A stretch of 8,879 nt of DNA, from the NCBI GenBank assembly GCA_027017505.1, contig JALUQR010000172.1:1-8879 (forward strand), given 5' to 3'. The DNA is from a bacterium. GTDB lineage: Bacteria > Desulfobacterota > GWC2-55-46 > DRQE01. A program made the position numbers and the translations under genes. The notes under the pieces were generated by a model. It was not told the DNA's origin. It was given only the letters and a program-made list of their open reading frames with translations, and ran no database searches. Shown here one piece after another: positions 1-6,088 of the stretch (positions are counted from its first letter, which is position 1; each line of letters opens with the position of its first letter).

Positions 1-768
1 CTTGAGGAAAGCGAAAACAGGCTCCACAATGCCTACATAAAACTCAGAAACACACAGGCACAGCTTGTGCACTCTTCAAAGCTAAAGGCCATGGGTGAAT
101 TTACAGCAGGGCTTGCCCATGAACTGGCACAGCCACTTACAGCCATAAGAGGACTGGTGCTCCATATGCTCAAACACAAGGAACTGTACAAGGACGATGC
201 AGGAAAACTTGAACTTATAAGCAAGGCAACAGAGAAGATGGAAAAGGTAATAAGCCATCTGAGAACATTCTCCAGAATAGACAAGGCGGTGTTCAAACCA
301 GTGGATGTCAATAGAGTGGTGGAGGATGCATTCCTCATAGCAGGAGAGATGCTAAAAAAGACCCGCATAAAGGTGGAAAAGAGACTCTCCCAGCTACCAC
401 CCATAATGGGAAACCAGGGAGCCCTTGAACAGGTGGTTATAAACCTTCTGAGCAACGCAAAGGATGCCATGCCACAGGGTGGAACACTCACCGTATCCAC
501 AGAGCTTATGGAAAGAAACGGAAAAAGATACATAAAACTCGCAGTCAAGGACACAGGCTGTGGCATACCCGAGGATGTACTGCCACGCATATTTGAACCC
601 TTCTTTACAACGAAAGATGTTGACAGGGGAACAGGTCTTGGTCTATCTATAAGTTATGGCATAATAAAAGACCACAGGGGAGATATACTGGTGGAGTCCA
701 CCGAGGGCAAGGGCACCACATTTTCAGTGCTCCTGCCAGTTGCAGAAAAAGGGGATGTCAGCAGGTGA
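1..768 (+). CDS. Sensor histidine kinase, C-terminal part (5' end outside window)
   Basis: The reading frame is open from base 1, so this is the last 255 residues of a longer protein. It begins with a short coiled-coil-like linker, then a HisKA dimerisation domain with the H-box GLAHELAQPL (phospho-acceptor His at visible residue 40). The HATPase domain follows, with the N-box NLLSNAKDA, G1 box DTGCGIPED, F box FEPFFTTK and G2 box GTGLGLSI. These are all the motifs of an active ATP-dependent autokinase. The HE..QPL form of the H-box resembles the NtrB/DctB-type (HPK4) group. Sensor domains (PAS, HAMP or periplasmic) must lie upstream and cannot be seen, so the signal is unknown. No receiver domain or response regulator follows; the next gene is comF, with overlapping stop and start codons. 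An internal GTG at 67 could be taken as a start but would cut off the linker, so it is not used. Confidence 0.93.
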   Translation, partial: LEESENRLHNAYIKLRNTQAQLVHSSKLKAMGEFTAGLAHELAQPLTAIRGLVLHMLKHKELYKDDAGKLELISKATEKMEKVISHLRTFSRIDKAVFKPVDVNRVVEDAFLIAGEMLKKTRIKVEKRLSQLPPIMGNQGALEQVVINLLSNAKDAMPQGGTLTVSTELMERNGKRYIKLAVKDTGCGIPEDVLPRIFEPFFTTKDVDRGTGLGLSISYGIIKDHRGDILVESTEGKGTTFSVLLPVAEKGDVSR

Positions 769-1469
769 TGGGCCTTCTTTCAGGACTTCTGGATGCGGTG
801 TTTCCACCGCTGTGCCCTGTATGCAGAGAGGGGCTCATAGATGAGGGGCTGTGTACAGACTGTGCAAAAACCGTAAGGTGGATAAGAAAACCCTTCTGCA
901 GTGTATGTGGCATACCCTTCTCTACAGGTACAGACACACACCGCTGTGCAGGATGTATAAAGAAAAGACAGCCCTTTGAGATGGCACGAAGTGCCATATA
1001 CTATCAGGGCGCAGGACTCAGGGCGATACGGAGGTTCAAATACCGCTACGATATGACAGTGGTTGAAAGCCTGAGAAGGTTTGTAATCCACGGGTTCGGA
1101 CTTTTCGGCACCGATTGCTTTGACCTTATAGTGCCTGTACCCCTTCACCCCAGAAGACTCAGAGAGCGCGGGTTCAACCAGGCTCTGCTTATTGCAAGGA
1201 TACTTGAAAGACACAGTGGTATAAGGGTTGAACCCAGAGTACTGCGCAGGATAAAACACACAAGCCCGCAGGTGGCACTGGAGGAGAAGGAAAGGCTTGC
1301 CAATGTTAAGGATGCCTTCAGGGTGGAGGATGAAAGGCTGGTCCGCAACAGAAGGGTGCTCCTTGTGGACGATGTTATGACCACAGGTGCAACCATAAGG
1401 GAGTGTGCCAGAACACTTAAAATGGCAGGTGCAACGGTCTATGCACTTACGGTCGCAAGGGTGATATAA
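768..1469 (+). CDS. comF: ComF family protein (phosphoribosyltransferase-like, zinc-binding)
   Basis: This 233-residue protein has the ComF family's usual length and two-part build. The N-terminal part holds Cys pairs CPVC (16-19), C29/C32, CSVC (44-47) and CAGC (60-63), which look like zinc ligands. The C-terminal part is a type I phosphoribosyltransferase fold with the PRPP-binding loop VLLVDDVMTTGAT at about 197-209 and the family stretch VPVPLHPRRLRERGFNQA. ComF proteins act in the cytoplasm and are linked to natural transformation, handling of incoming single-stranded DNA and primosome work; the enzymatic substrate is not established. The ATG at 768 overlaps the kinase TGA (TGATG), which implies translational coupling. 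A GTG at 765 would add one residue. No other competence genes lie in the window, so a role in transformation here is only a family inference. Confidence 0.93.
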   Translation: MGLLSGLLDAVFPPLCPVCREGLIDEGLCTDCAKTVRWIRKPFCSVCGIPFSTGTDTHRCAGCIKKRQPFEMARSAIYYQGAGLRAIRRFKYRYDMTVVESLRRFVIHGFGLFGTDCFDLIVPVPLHPRRLRERGFNQALLIARILERHSGIRVEPRVLRRIKHTSPQVALEEKERLANVKDAFRVEDERLVRNRRVLLVDDVMTTGATIRECARTLKMAGATVYALTVARVI

Positions 1470-1474
1470 GAGGA

Positions 1475-1954
1475 ATGGGAAAGACCATCACGCTTAGAGG
1501 ACTCCAGAGAGAGCTCAGAAGGATAAGAGAGGGCAAAAAGGTTGTCTTTACAAATGGCTGTTTCGATATAATCCACGCAGGCCATGTGAAATACCTTGAG
1601 AAGGCCAGAAGCCTGGGAGATATACTCGTTGTGGGACTTAACAGCGATAGCTCCGTACGAAAGATCAAGGGAAGAGGGCGCCCCATAACAGGCCAGAAAG
1701 ACCGTGCAACAGTGCTCTCAGCCCTGTGGATGGTGGACTATGTGGTGGTCTTCGATGAGCCCACACCCATAAAACTCATAACCACAATAAAACCAGATGT
1801 GCTCGTCAAGGGCTCTGACTGGCAGAGAGGCCAGATAGTGGGAGAGGAATTTGTAAAAGGCTGTGGTGGCATGGTGAGAAGAATAAGGCTTCTTAAAGGC
1901 AGGTCCACAACAGATATAATAAAAAGGATACTCCGCCTTCATAAAAGGACATAA
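1475..1954 (+). CDS. rfaE2: D-glycero-beta-D-manno-heptose 1-phosphate adenylyltransferase (stand-alone RfaE2/HldE C-domain)
   Basis: This 159-residue protein is a single cytidylyltransferase-like nucleotidyltransferase domain. It carries the nucleotide-binding signature TNGCFDIIHAGHVKYL with HAGH at 34-37, the stretch VLVKGSDW, and RSTTDII near 143-149, which matches the ISTT-type loop of this superfamily. It matches the adenylyltransferase half of HldE, which makes ADP-heptose for the lipopolysaccharide inner core. The kinase half (RfaE1) is absent, so this lineage splits the two activities, as many non-enterobacterial diderms do. The start ATG lies 5 nt after the comF stop. The nearest Shine-Dalgarno-like stretch (AAGGGTG, 1457-1463) lies within the end of comF, which suggests coupling. 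It is the last gene of the plus-strand run and ends just before a strong hairpin. Confidence 0.92.
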   Translation: MGKTITLRGLQRELRRIREGKKVVFTNGCFDIIHAGHVKYLEKARSLGDILVVGLNSDSSVRKIKGRGRPITGQKDRATVLSALWMVDYVVVFDEPTPIKLITTIKPDVLVKGSDWQRGQIVGEEFVKGCGGMVRRIRLLKGRSTTDIIKRILRLHKRT

Positions 1955-1965
1955 CAGGCTGTTGG

Positions 1966-2013
1966 AAAAAAGCAGGGGGGCAGACCCTTTTAAAAGGGTC
2001 TGCCCCCCCTGCT
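1966..2013. terminator. Strong bidirectional-type terminator between convergent rfaE2 and glnA
   Basis: A nearly perfect inverted repeat has arms of 21 and 22 nt (1971-1991 and 1992-2013) that differ by one bulged C in the G6/C7 run. It lies 16 nt after the rfaE2 stop and 8 nt beyond the glnA stop. On the minus strand the stem is followed by six T (complement of 1966-1971), the classic intrinsic terminator form for the glnBA transcript. On the plus strand only GGTTTTA follows, so termination of the rfaE2 transcript may be weaker. Because the arms meet at TTTT/AAAA, the apical A-T pairs probably open to form the loop. Confidence 0.9.
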
Positions 2014-2021
2014 GGTTTTAC

Positions 2022-3434
2022 CTACACATCATAATAGAGGAAGAACTCATAGGGAACGGGCCTGAGTTTTACCTCGTTTATCTCCCTTTCGGTTTTGTAC
2101 TCTATCCAGGTGTCTATCACATCCTGGGTGAACACATCGCCTTTAAGCAGGAACTCGTGGTCTTTTTTGAGCTCCTCTATGGCCTCTTCCAGTGAGCCAC
2201 ATGCAGATGGTACCTGTGCGAGCTCCTCAGGGCTGAGGGCGTAGATGTCCTTGTCCAGTGGTTCACCGGGGTCTATCTTGTTCTCTATGCCATCGAGCCC
2301 TGCCATGAGCATTGCTGCAAAGGCAAGATAGCCGTTGCACGATGGATCCGGGAACCTTACCTCTATTCTCTTTGACTTTGGCGATGGTGAGTACATGGGG
2401 ATTCTCACCGCTGCGGAGCGGTTACGCTGTGAGTAGGCAAGGTTTATCGGTGCCTCGAAGCCAGGAACAAGCCTTCTGTAGGAGTTTGTCGAGGGATTGC
2501 AGAAGGCATTCAGTGCCCTTGCATGTTTGAGTATTCCGCCTATGTAGTAGAGGGCGGTCTCACTGAGGCCAGCATACCTGTCGCCTGCAAAAACAGGCTT
2601 GCCATCCTTCCATATGGACTGATGGGTGTGCATTCCAGAGCCATTATCACCAAATACAGGCTTGGGCATGAATGTGGCTGTTTTCCCCCACTTCTTTGCC
2701 ACATTCTTTACTATGTACTTGTACCACATAAGTTTGTCCGCCATCCTCACAAGGCTGTCATAGCGCATGTCTATTTCTGCCTGCCCAGCGGTTGCAACCT
2801 CGTGGTGATGGCATTCAACCTCTATGCCAACGCCTTCCATAAGAAGGGCCATCTCTGTTCTTATGTCCTGACAGCTATCTGAAGGTGGAACAGGGAAGTA
2901 TCCCTCTTTGTGGCGTGGTTTGTGCCCCAGGTTTGGACACTCATCCCTTCCAGAGTTCCATATACCCTCTATGGAGTCCACAAAGTAGAAGCCGTGGTCA
3001 GCAGACTGACTGTAGCGGATGTCATCGAGTATGAAGAACTCTGGCTCGGGGCCGAAGTATGCCACATCTCCTATGCCAGTTGACTTAAGATATGCCTCTG
3101 CCTTGCGGGCTATGTTCCTGGGGTCCCTCGTGTAGGGTTCTCTGGTTATGGGGTCAACCACATTGCATATGAGCACCAGTGTGGGAACCTCTGTGAAGGG
3201 ATCCATAGCAGCAGTCTCGGGGTCAGGAATCACGATCATATCACTTTCCTGTATGCCCTGCCATCCGCGAATACTGGAACCATCAAAACCAACACCCTCT
3301 TCAAAAATTTCCTCAGAAAGCTGAGAAACAGGGATGGAAAAATGCTGCCAGGTGCCTATAAAGTCCATAAACCTTAGGTCCACAATCCTGGCCTTATTCT
3401 CTTTGGCAAACTTTACTACCTCCTTCGGTGTCAT
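2022..3434 (-). CDS. glnA: Glutamine synthetase, type I (GSI-beta)
   Basis: This enzyme makes glutamine from glutamate, ammonia and ATP in the cytoplasm as a dodecamer. The 470-residue length is that of GSI. Visible signatures are the N-terminal GFDGSSIRGWQGI, the glutamate/metal-binding GPEPEFF, the active-site stretches NGSGMHTHQS and NPSTNSYRRLVPGFEAP, and NRSAAVRIP. Tyr398 in DKDIYALSPEE aligns with the adenylylation tyrosine of GSI-beta, so activity is expected to be set by a GlnE-type adenylyltransferase encoded elsewhere. The start is well supported: AAGGAGGGG sits 4 nt before the ATG, an almost ideal ribosome-binding site though slightly close. It lies 29 nt downstream of glnB and very likely shares its sigma-54 promoter. 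Transcription should end at the hairpin at 1966-2013. Confidence 0.98.
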   Translation of the reverse strand: MTPKEVVKFAKENKARIVDLRFMDFIGTWQHFSIPVSQLSEEIFEEGVGFDGSSIRGWQGIQESDMIVIPDPETAAMDPFTEVPTLVLICNVVDPITREPYTRDPRNIARKAEAYLKSTGIGDVAYFGPEPEFFILDDIRYSQSADHGFYFVDSIEGIWNSGRDECPNLGHKPRHKEGYFPVPPSDSCQDIRTEMALLMEGVGIEVECHHHEVATAGQAEIDMRYDSLVRMADKLMWYKYIVKNVAKKWGKTATFMPKPVFGDNGSGMHTHQSIWKDGKPVFAGDRYAGLSETALYYIGGILKHARALNAFCNPSTNSYRRLVPGFEAPINLAYSQRNRSAAVRIPMYSPSPKSKRIEVRFPDPSCNGYLAFAAMLMAGLDGIENKIDPGEPLDKDIYALSPEELAQVPSACGSLEEAIEELKKDHEFLLKGDVFTQDVIDTWIEYKTEREINEVKLRPVPYEFFLYYDV

Positions 3435-3463
3435 AATACCCCTCCTTACTTGTTTTTTTTATT

Positions 3464-3802
3464 TTATATGGCGTCCTCGCCTCTCTCGCCTGTCCTTATC
3501 CTTACCGCCTCGTCAACGGGCAGTACGAAGACCTTGCCGTCTCCTATCCTGCCCGTCTTTGCGGTGTTAACTATGGTGTCCACAACCTTTCCCGCAAGCT
3601 CCTCCTTTACCACTATCTCAAGCTTTATCTTCGGAAGAAAGTCCACCACATACTCCGCACCCCTGTAAAGCTCGGTATGCCCCTTCTGCCTGCCAAAACC
3701 CTTTACCTCAGAAACAGTAATACCCTGTATGCCAATCTCATTGAGTGCCTCTTTTACCTCGTCAAGCTTGAAAGGCTTTATGATTGCCTCTATCTTCTTC
3801 AT
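3464..3802 (-). CDS. glnB: Nitrogen regulatory protein P-II
   Basis: This 112-residue PII signal protein is exactly the family length. It begins MKKIEAIIKPFKLDEV. The T-loop holds Tyr51 (ELYRGAEY), the residue uridylylated by GlnD, and the B-loop TGRIGDGKVFV spans about 83-93. PII trimers sense 2-oxoglutarate, ATP/ADP and, through uridylylation, glutamine; they control GS adenylylation and NtrB/NtrC-type regulators. The frame stays open to 3886, adding 28 residues, but that extension is rejected. It has no family support, the ATG at 3802 has AGGGGG 7 nt upstream, and the predicted sigma-54 transcript starts near 3871, inside the extension. The gene pairs with glnA in a glnBA operon. Confidence 0.97.
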   Translation of the reverse strand: MKKIEAIIKPFKLDEVKEALNEIGIQGITVSEVKGFGRQKGHTELYRGAEYVVDFLPKIKLEIVVKEELAGKVVDTIVNTAKTGRIGDGKVFVLPVDEAVRIRTGERGEDAI

Positions 3803-3881
3803 CACAAGACCCCCTGTTTGTTGTTTTATGCAAAAGGTTAACACACTGTGGAGCCAGGTGTAAAGCTCTTTTTGCGAAGAA

Positions 3882-3897
3882 TGCAAATTTTGTGCCG
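3882..3897 (-). promoter_or_regulatory. Sigma-54 (RpoN) -24/-12 promoter for glnBA
   Basis: Read on the minus strand the sequence is CGGCAC, five bases (AAAAT), then TTGCA. This differs from the consensus TGGCAC-N5-TTGCA at one position and keeps the required GG-N10-GC spacing. The expected start is about 12 nt further on, near 3871, giving a leader of about 70 nt before the glnB ATG. Sigma-54 control of glnB/glnA under nitrogen limitation is well known in diderm bacteria, and the placement fits. It predicts an RpoN and an AAA+ activator such as NtrC encoded elsewhere. Confidence 0.85.
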
Positions 3898-3961
3898 AAC
3901 TGGTAAGTGCTTGATTATACTGGGTTTACAGATTCAGAAGAATCCTCCAGGAGATTAAAAA

Positions 3962-3989
3962 TTGTGCAGGGAAGATTCGGTCTGCACAA
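3962..3989. promoter_or_regulatory. Palindrome placed as an upstream activator site for the glnB promoter
   Basis: Perfect 8-bp arms TTGTGCAG (3962-3969) and CTGCACAA (3982-3989) are separated by 12 bp. The centre lies about 104 bp upstream of the predicted sigma-54 start, inside the usual -80 to -150 range for bacterial enhancer-binding proteins. A further copy of TTGTGCA occurs at 4051-4057. The arms are not in the orientation of the classic NtrC site (TGCAC...GTGCA), so the identity of the binding protein is open. Function is inferred from position and symmetry only. Confidence 0.5.
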
Positions 3990-3990
3990 A

Positions 3991-4031
3991 AAAGAGGCAG
4001 GCTTTGAAGTTGACATCTTCCCGCCCTCTTT
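3991..4031. repeat. Imperfect inverted repeat around the yacP -35 hexamer
   Basis: The outer arms AAAGAGG (3991-3997) and CCTCTTT (4025-4031) are perfect complements. An inner pair, GAAG (4006-4009) and CTTC (4017-4020), flanks the -35 hexamer, leaving it in the centre. The dyad begins directly after the glnB-side palindrome. It could be an operator governing the plus-strand promoter, or an unused secondary structure; no known operator consensus is recognised. Confidence 0.35.
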
Positions 4032-4037
4032 GATAAT
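4010..4037 (+). promoter_or_regulatory. Sigma-70-type promoter for yacP-gcvPB
   Basis: A perfect -35 TTGACA (4010-4015), a 16-nt spacer and a -10 GATAAT (4032-4037) match the housekeeping consensus at 11 of 12 positions. The expected start near 4044 gives a leader of about 45 nt before the ATG at 4089. That start also rules out the longer frame beginning with GTG at 4044, which would have no ribosome-binding site. The promoter diverges from the glnB promoter, so the 3803-4088 spacer serves both operons. Confidence 0.7.
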
Positions 4038-4088
4038 CTTTCCGTGTATGTTGTGCAATGCAGGCAGAACTTTTTGGAGTGGACTGGT

Positions 4089-4601
4089 ATGTCCCGTATA
4101 ATAATAGATGGTTATAATCTTCTGGGTGCGTCCACAGGCAGGGGACTTACGGGCAGGATAGAGGCTGAAAGGAACACCCTTCTTGAAAGGCTTTCGCGGT
4201 ACAGAAGGCAGAAGTCAGGGGTGAGGATAACCGTTGTCTTCGATGCAAAGGGGTCTGCCAGCCTTGACAGAAGAAGGGAGAACTTCAAGGGCATAGAGGT
4301 GGTGTTTGCAGGAAGGGGTGAGGATGCGGACAGTGTCATAAAGGACTATGTGAGAGGGCTCGGAGGAGGTGTGGTGGTGGTATCATCTGACAAGGATATA
4401 AGGGAGTTTGTCAGAAGCTGTGGCGGGGTGAGCATATCCTCTGGAGAGTTTCTCGAACGCCTTGAGCTGGCAGAATACATCGCCCTTAAGGGCATAGAAG
4501 ACGAAGAGGAGGAAGAAAAGATTAGGAGCAGAAAAAAGGGCCCGTCACGAAGGCTTCCAAAGGAGGAGAGAAAAAAGAGGTTGATACTGAAGAAACTTTA
4601 A
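4089..4601 (+). CDS. yacP: YacP-like NYN domain protein (putative RNase)
   Basis: This 170-residue protein matches the YacP/NYN family, PIN-like nucleases that cut RNA; the Bacillus relative Rae1 cleaves mRNA on the ribosome. The fold is shown by the start strand MSRIIIDGYNLL (Asp7), VVFDAKG (Asp52), the acidic GEDADSVI (Glu78, Asp79, Asp81) and VVSSDKDI (Asp101), which together form the expected metal-binding acidic cluster. The last 34 residues are strongly charged: an acidic run followed by a Lys/Arg-rich tail, which may bind RNA or ribosomes. The ATG at 4089 is chosen because GGAG lies 9 nt upstream and the family begins at this strand. gcvPB follows after 17 nt, so the two are probably cotranscribed, though no functional link is known. 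The RNA target is unknown. Confidence 0.88.
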   Translation: MSRIIIDGYNLLGASTGRGLTGRIEAERNTLLERLSRYRRQKSGVRITVVFDAKGSASLDRRRENFKGIEVVFAGRGEDADSVIKDYVRGLGGGVVVVSSDKDIREFVRSCGGVSISSGEFLERLELAEYIALKGIEDEEEEEKIRSRKKGPSRRLPKEERKKRLILKKL

Positions 4602-4618
4602 AGGGGTGTTTTCCACGG

Positions 4619-6088
4619 ATGAAAGAAAGAAGGCTTGTGTTTGAGAAGTCCCGAAGGGGTAGAGTGGCTGTGGAGCCACCAGAGGTTGATGTGCCCCAGG
4701 TGGACCCTGAAGAGCTCATACCCGAAAAGTTCTTAAGAGACGAGCTTGAGGGCTTTCCAGAGCTTTCAGAGCTCGATGTGGTGCGCCACTACACAGAGCT
4801 ATCCACCCTTAACTTTGGTGTTGACACAGGGTTTTATCCCCTGGGCTCGTGCACCATGAAGTACAACCCCAGGGTGGATGAGGATGTGGCTCTTCTTGAG
4901 GGTTTCTCCAGGCTACATCCCTATCAGCCCGAGGAGCACTGCCAGGGTGCATTAAGGCTCATGCACGAGCTTGCCAGCTATCTGTGCGAGATAGGTGGCA
5001 TGGATGCCCTCACATTACAGCCATCTGCAGGTGCACATGGTGAGCTGTGTGGACTTCTTGTGCTCTCCGCATACTTCAAGGACAGGGGCGAAAGAAGGGA
5101 TAAGCTCATAATACCAGATACCGCACATGGCACAAATCCCGCAAGCTCTGCCCTTGCAGGGTTCAGGGTGGTGGAGATAGGCTCCTCAAAGAAGGGCATA
5201 ATAGAGCCACATGATGTGGAAAGGCTTATGGATGAGAACACAGCAGGCATCATGCTTACAAACCCGAACACCCTGGGGCTCTTTGAGGAGAATATAAAAG
5301 ATATAGCCAGCATTGTGCACTCAAGGGGTGGGTTTGTCTACTGCGATGGGGCGAACCTGAATGCCCTTATGGGTATTGCAAGGCTTGGAGATATGGGGGT
5401 GGACCTTGTGCAGTTTAACCTCCACAAGACCTTTGCAACCCCCCATGGAGGAGGCGGGCCTGGCTCAGGACCCCTGGGGGTCAAAAAAGAGCTCGCACCA
5501 TATCTGCCACTGCCATGGGTGGAAAAGACCAGCGATAGATACCGTCTCGTAACAGATGCACCGAAGAGTATCGGCAGATGCAGGGCATTCTACGGTAATT
5601 TCCTGGTCATGGTGAAGGCCTACGCCTACATAAGGAGGATGGGCAGAGAGGGTCTCAAAGAGGCATCCAGGATGGCCATACTCAATGCAAACTACATAAA
5701 GGAAAGGCTCAAGGAGGATTTTCATCTGCCCTATCCCCAGACCTGCATGCATGAGTGTGTCTTCAGCGATAAGTACCAGCAGTCCCGTGGTGTTACCACC
5801 ATGGATATAGCAAAAAGGCTCATAGATTACGGCTTTCATCCTCCTACCATTTACTTTCCCCTTGTGGTAAAGGGTGCCATAATGATAGAGCCCACCGAAA
5901 CAGAAAGCCCTGAAACCATAGATGCCTTCATAGACGCCATGAAGAGCATTGCCCGTGATGCAAGGGAAAACCCCGCCATTCTGAAAGACGCCCCACACAG
6001 TGCACCTGTAAAGAGGGTTGATGAGGCAAGGGCATCAAGAAGGCCTGTTGTAAGGTGGCATTCCCCTAACGATAACGATAGGGGATGA
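4619..6088 (+). CDS. gcvPB: Glycine dehydrogenase (decarboxylating) subunit 2, P-protein beta
   Basis: This is the PLP-carrying half of the split P-protein of the glycine cleavage system. It decarboxylates glycine and passes the aminomethyl group to lipoyl-GcvH. The 489-residue length fits GcvPB. Visible signatures are FYPLGSCTMKYNPR (about 73-85), LQPSAGAHGE (133-142), PDTAHGTNPAS (166-176) and the cofactor-binding FNLHKTFATPHGGGGPGSGP, with the Schiff-base lysine at about 270. AAGGGGTG about 11 nt before the ATG serves as the ribosome-binding site. Its partner gcvPA, normally just upstream, is missing here; yacP takes that place. gcvH and gcvT are also absent, so the complex must be completed from elsewhere in the genome. 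The last 23 nt overlap the convergent TonB-family gene, and the C-terminus is basic and Arg-rich. Confidence 0.97.
   Translation: MKERRLVFEKSRRGRVAVEPPEVDVPQVDPEELIPEKFLRDELEGFPELSELDVVRHYTELSTLNFGVDTGFYPLGSCTMKYNPRVDEDVALLEGFSRLHPYQPEEHCQGALRLMHELASYLCEIGGMDALTLQPSAGAHGELCGLLVLSAYFKDRGERRDKLIIPDTAHGTNPASSALAGFRVVEIGSSKKGIIEPHDVERLMDENTAGIMLTNPNTLGLFEENIKDIASIVHSRGGFVYCDGANLNALMGIARLGDMGVDLVQFNLHKTFATPHGGGGPGSGPLGVKKELAPYLPLPWVEKTSDRYRLVTDAPKSIGRCRAFYGNFLVMVKAYAYIRRMGREGLKEASRMAILNANYIKERLKEDFHLPYPQTCMHECVFSDKYQQSRGVTTMDIAKRLIDYGFHPPTIYFPLVVKGAIMIEPTETESPETIDAFIDAMKSIARDARENPAILKDAPHSAPVKRVDEARASRRPVVRWHSPNDNDRG
6062..6085. terminator. Hairpin inside the gcvPB/TonB-gene convergent overlap
   Basis: Seven-base arms TCCCCTA (6062-6068) and TAGGGGA (6079-6085) flank a 10-nt loop. 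The stem covers the TonB-gene stop codon (6066-6068) and ends next to the gcvPB stop (6086-6088). There is no clear T-tract on either strand, so it is not a textbook intrinsic terminator. It may act as a weak bidirectional one or protect the 3' ends, and it is the only terminator candidate between these convergent genes. Confidence 0.45.

Noticed and set aside
33..590. Long open frame on the minus strand opposite the histidine kinase
   Set aside because: Ser/Phe-rich product without any recognisable domain, fully antisense to a clear kinase; a codon-bias shadow.
780..1259. 159-residue open frame on the minus strand opposite comF
   Set aside because: No family resemblance and complete overlap with well-supported comF; a shadow frame.
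3803..3886. 28-residue N-terminal extension of GlnB (start at 3886)
   Set aside because: PII proteins begin at MKKIEAIIKPF, a ribosome-binding site precedes the ATG at 3802, and the sigma-54 promoter and its start site overlap the extension.
3914..3919. TATAAT on the minus strand upstream of glnB as a sigma-70 -10 box
   Set aside because: No recognisable -35 hexamer lies 16-18 nt upstream (TTCTTC at best) and there is no extended -10 TG; likely incidental in AT-rich sequence.
4044..4088. 15-residue N-terminal extension of the YacP-like protein (GTG at 4044)
   Set aside because: The predicted transcript starts at about this base, so no ribosome-binding site would be transcribed; the family begins at the strand coded from 4089.
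5465..5998. 177-residue open frame on the minus strand opposite gcvPB
   Set aside because: It mirrors the conserved gcvPB coding sequence and has no independent signals.
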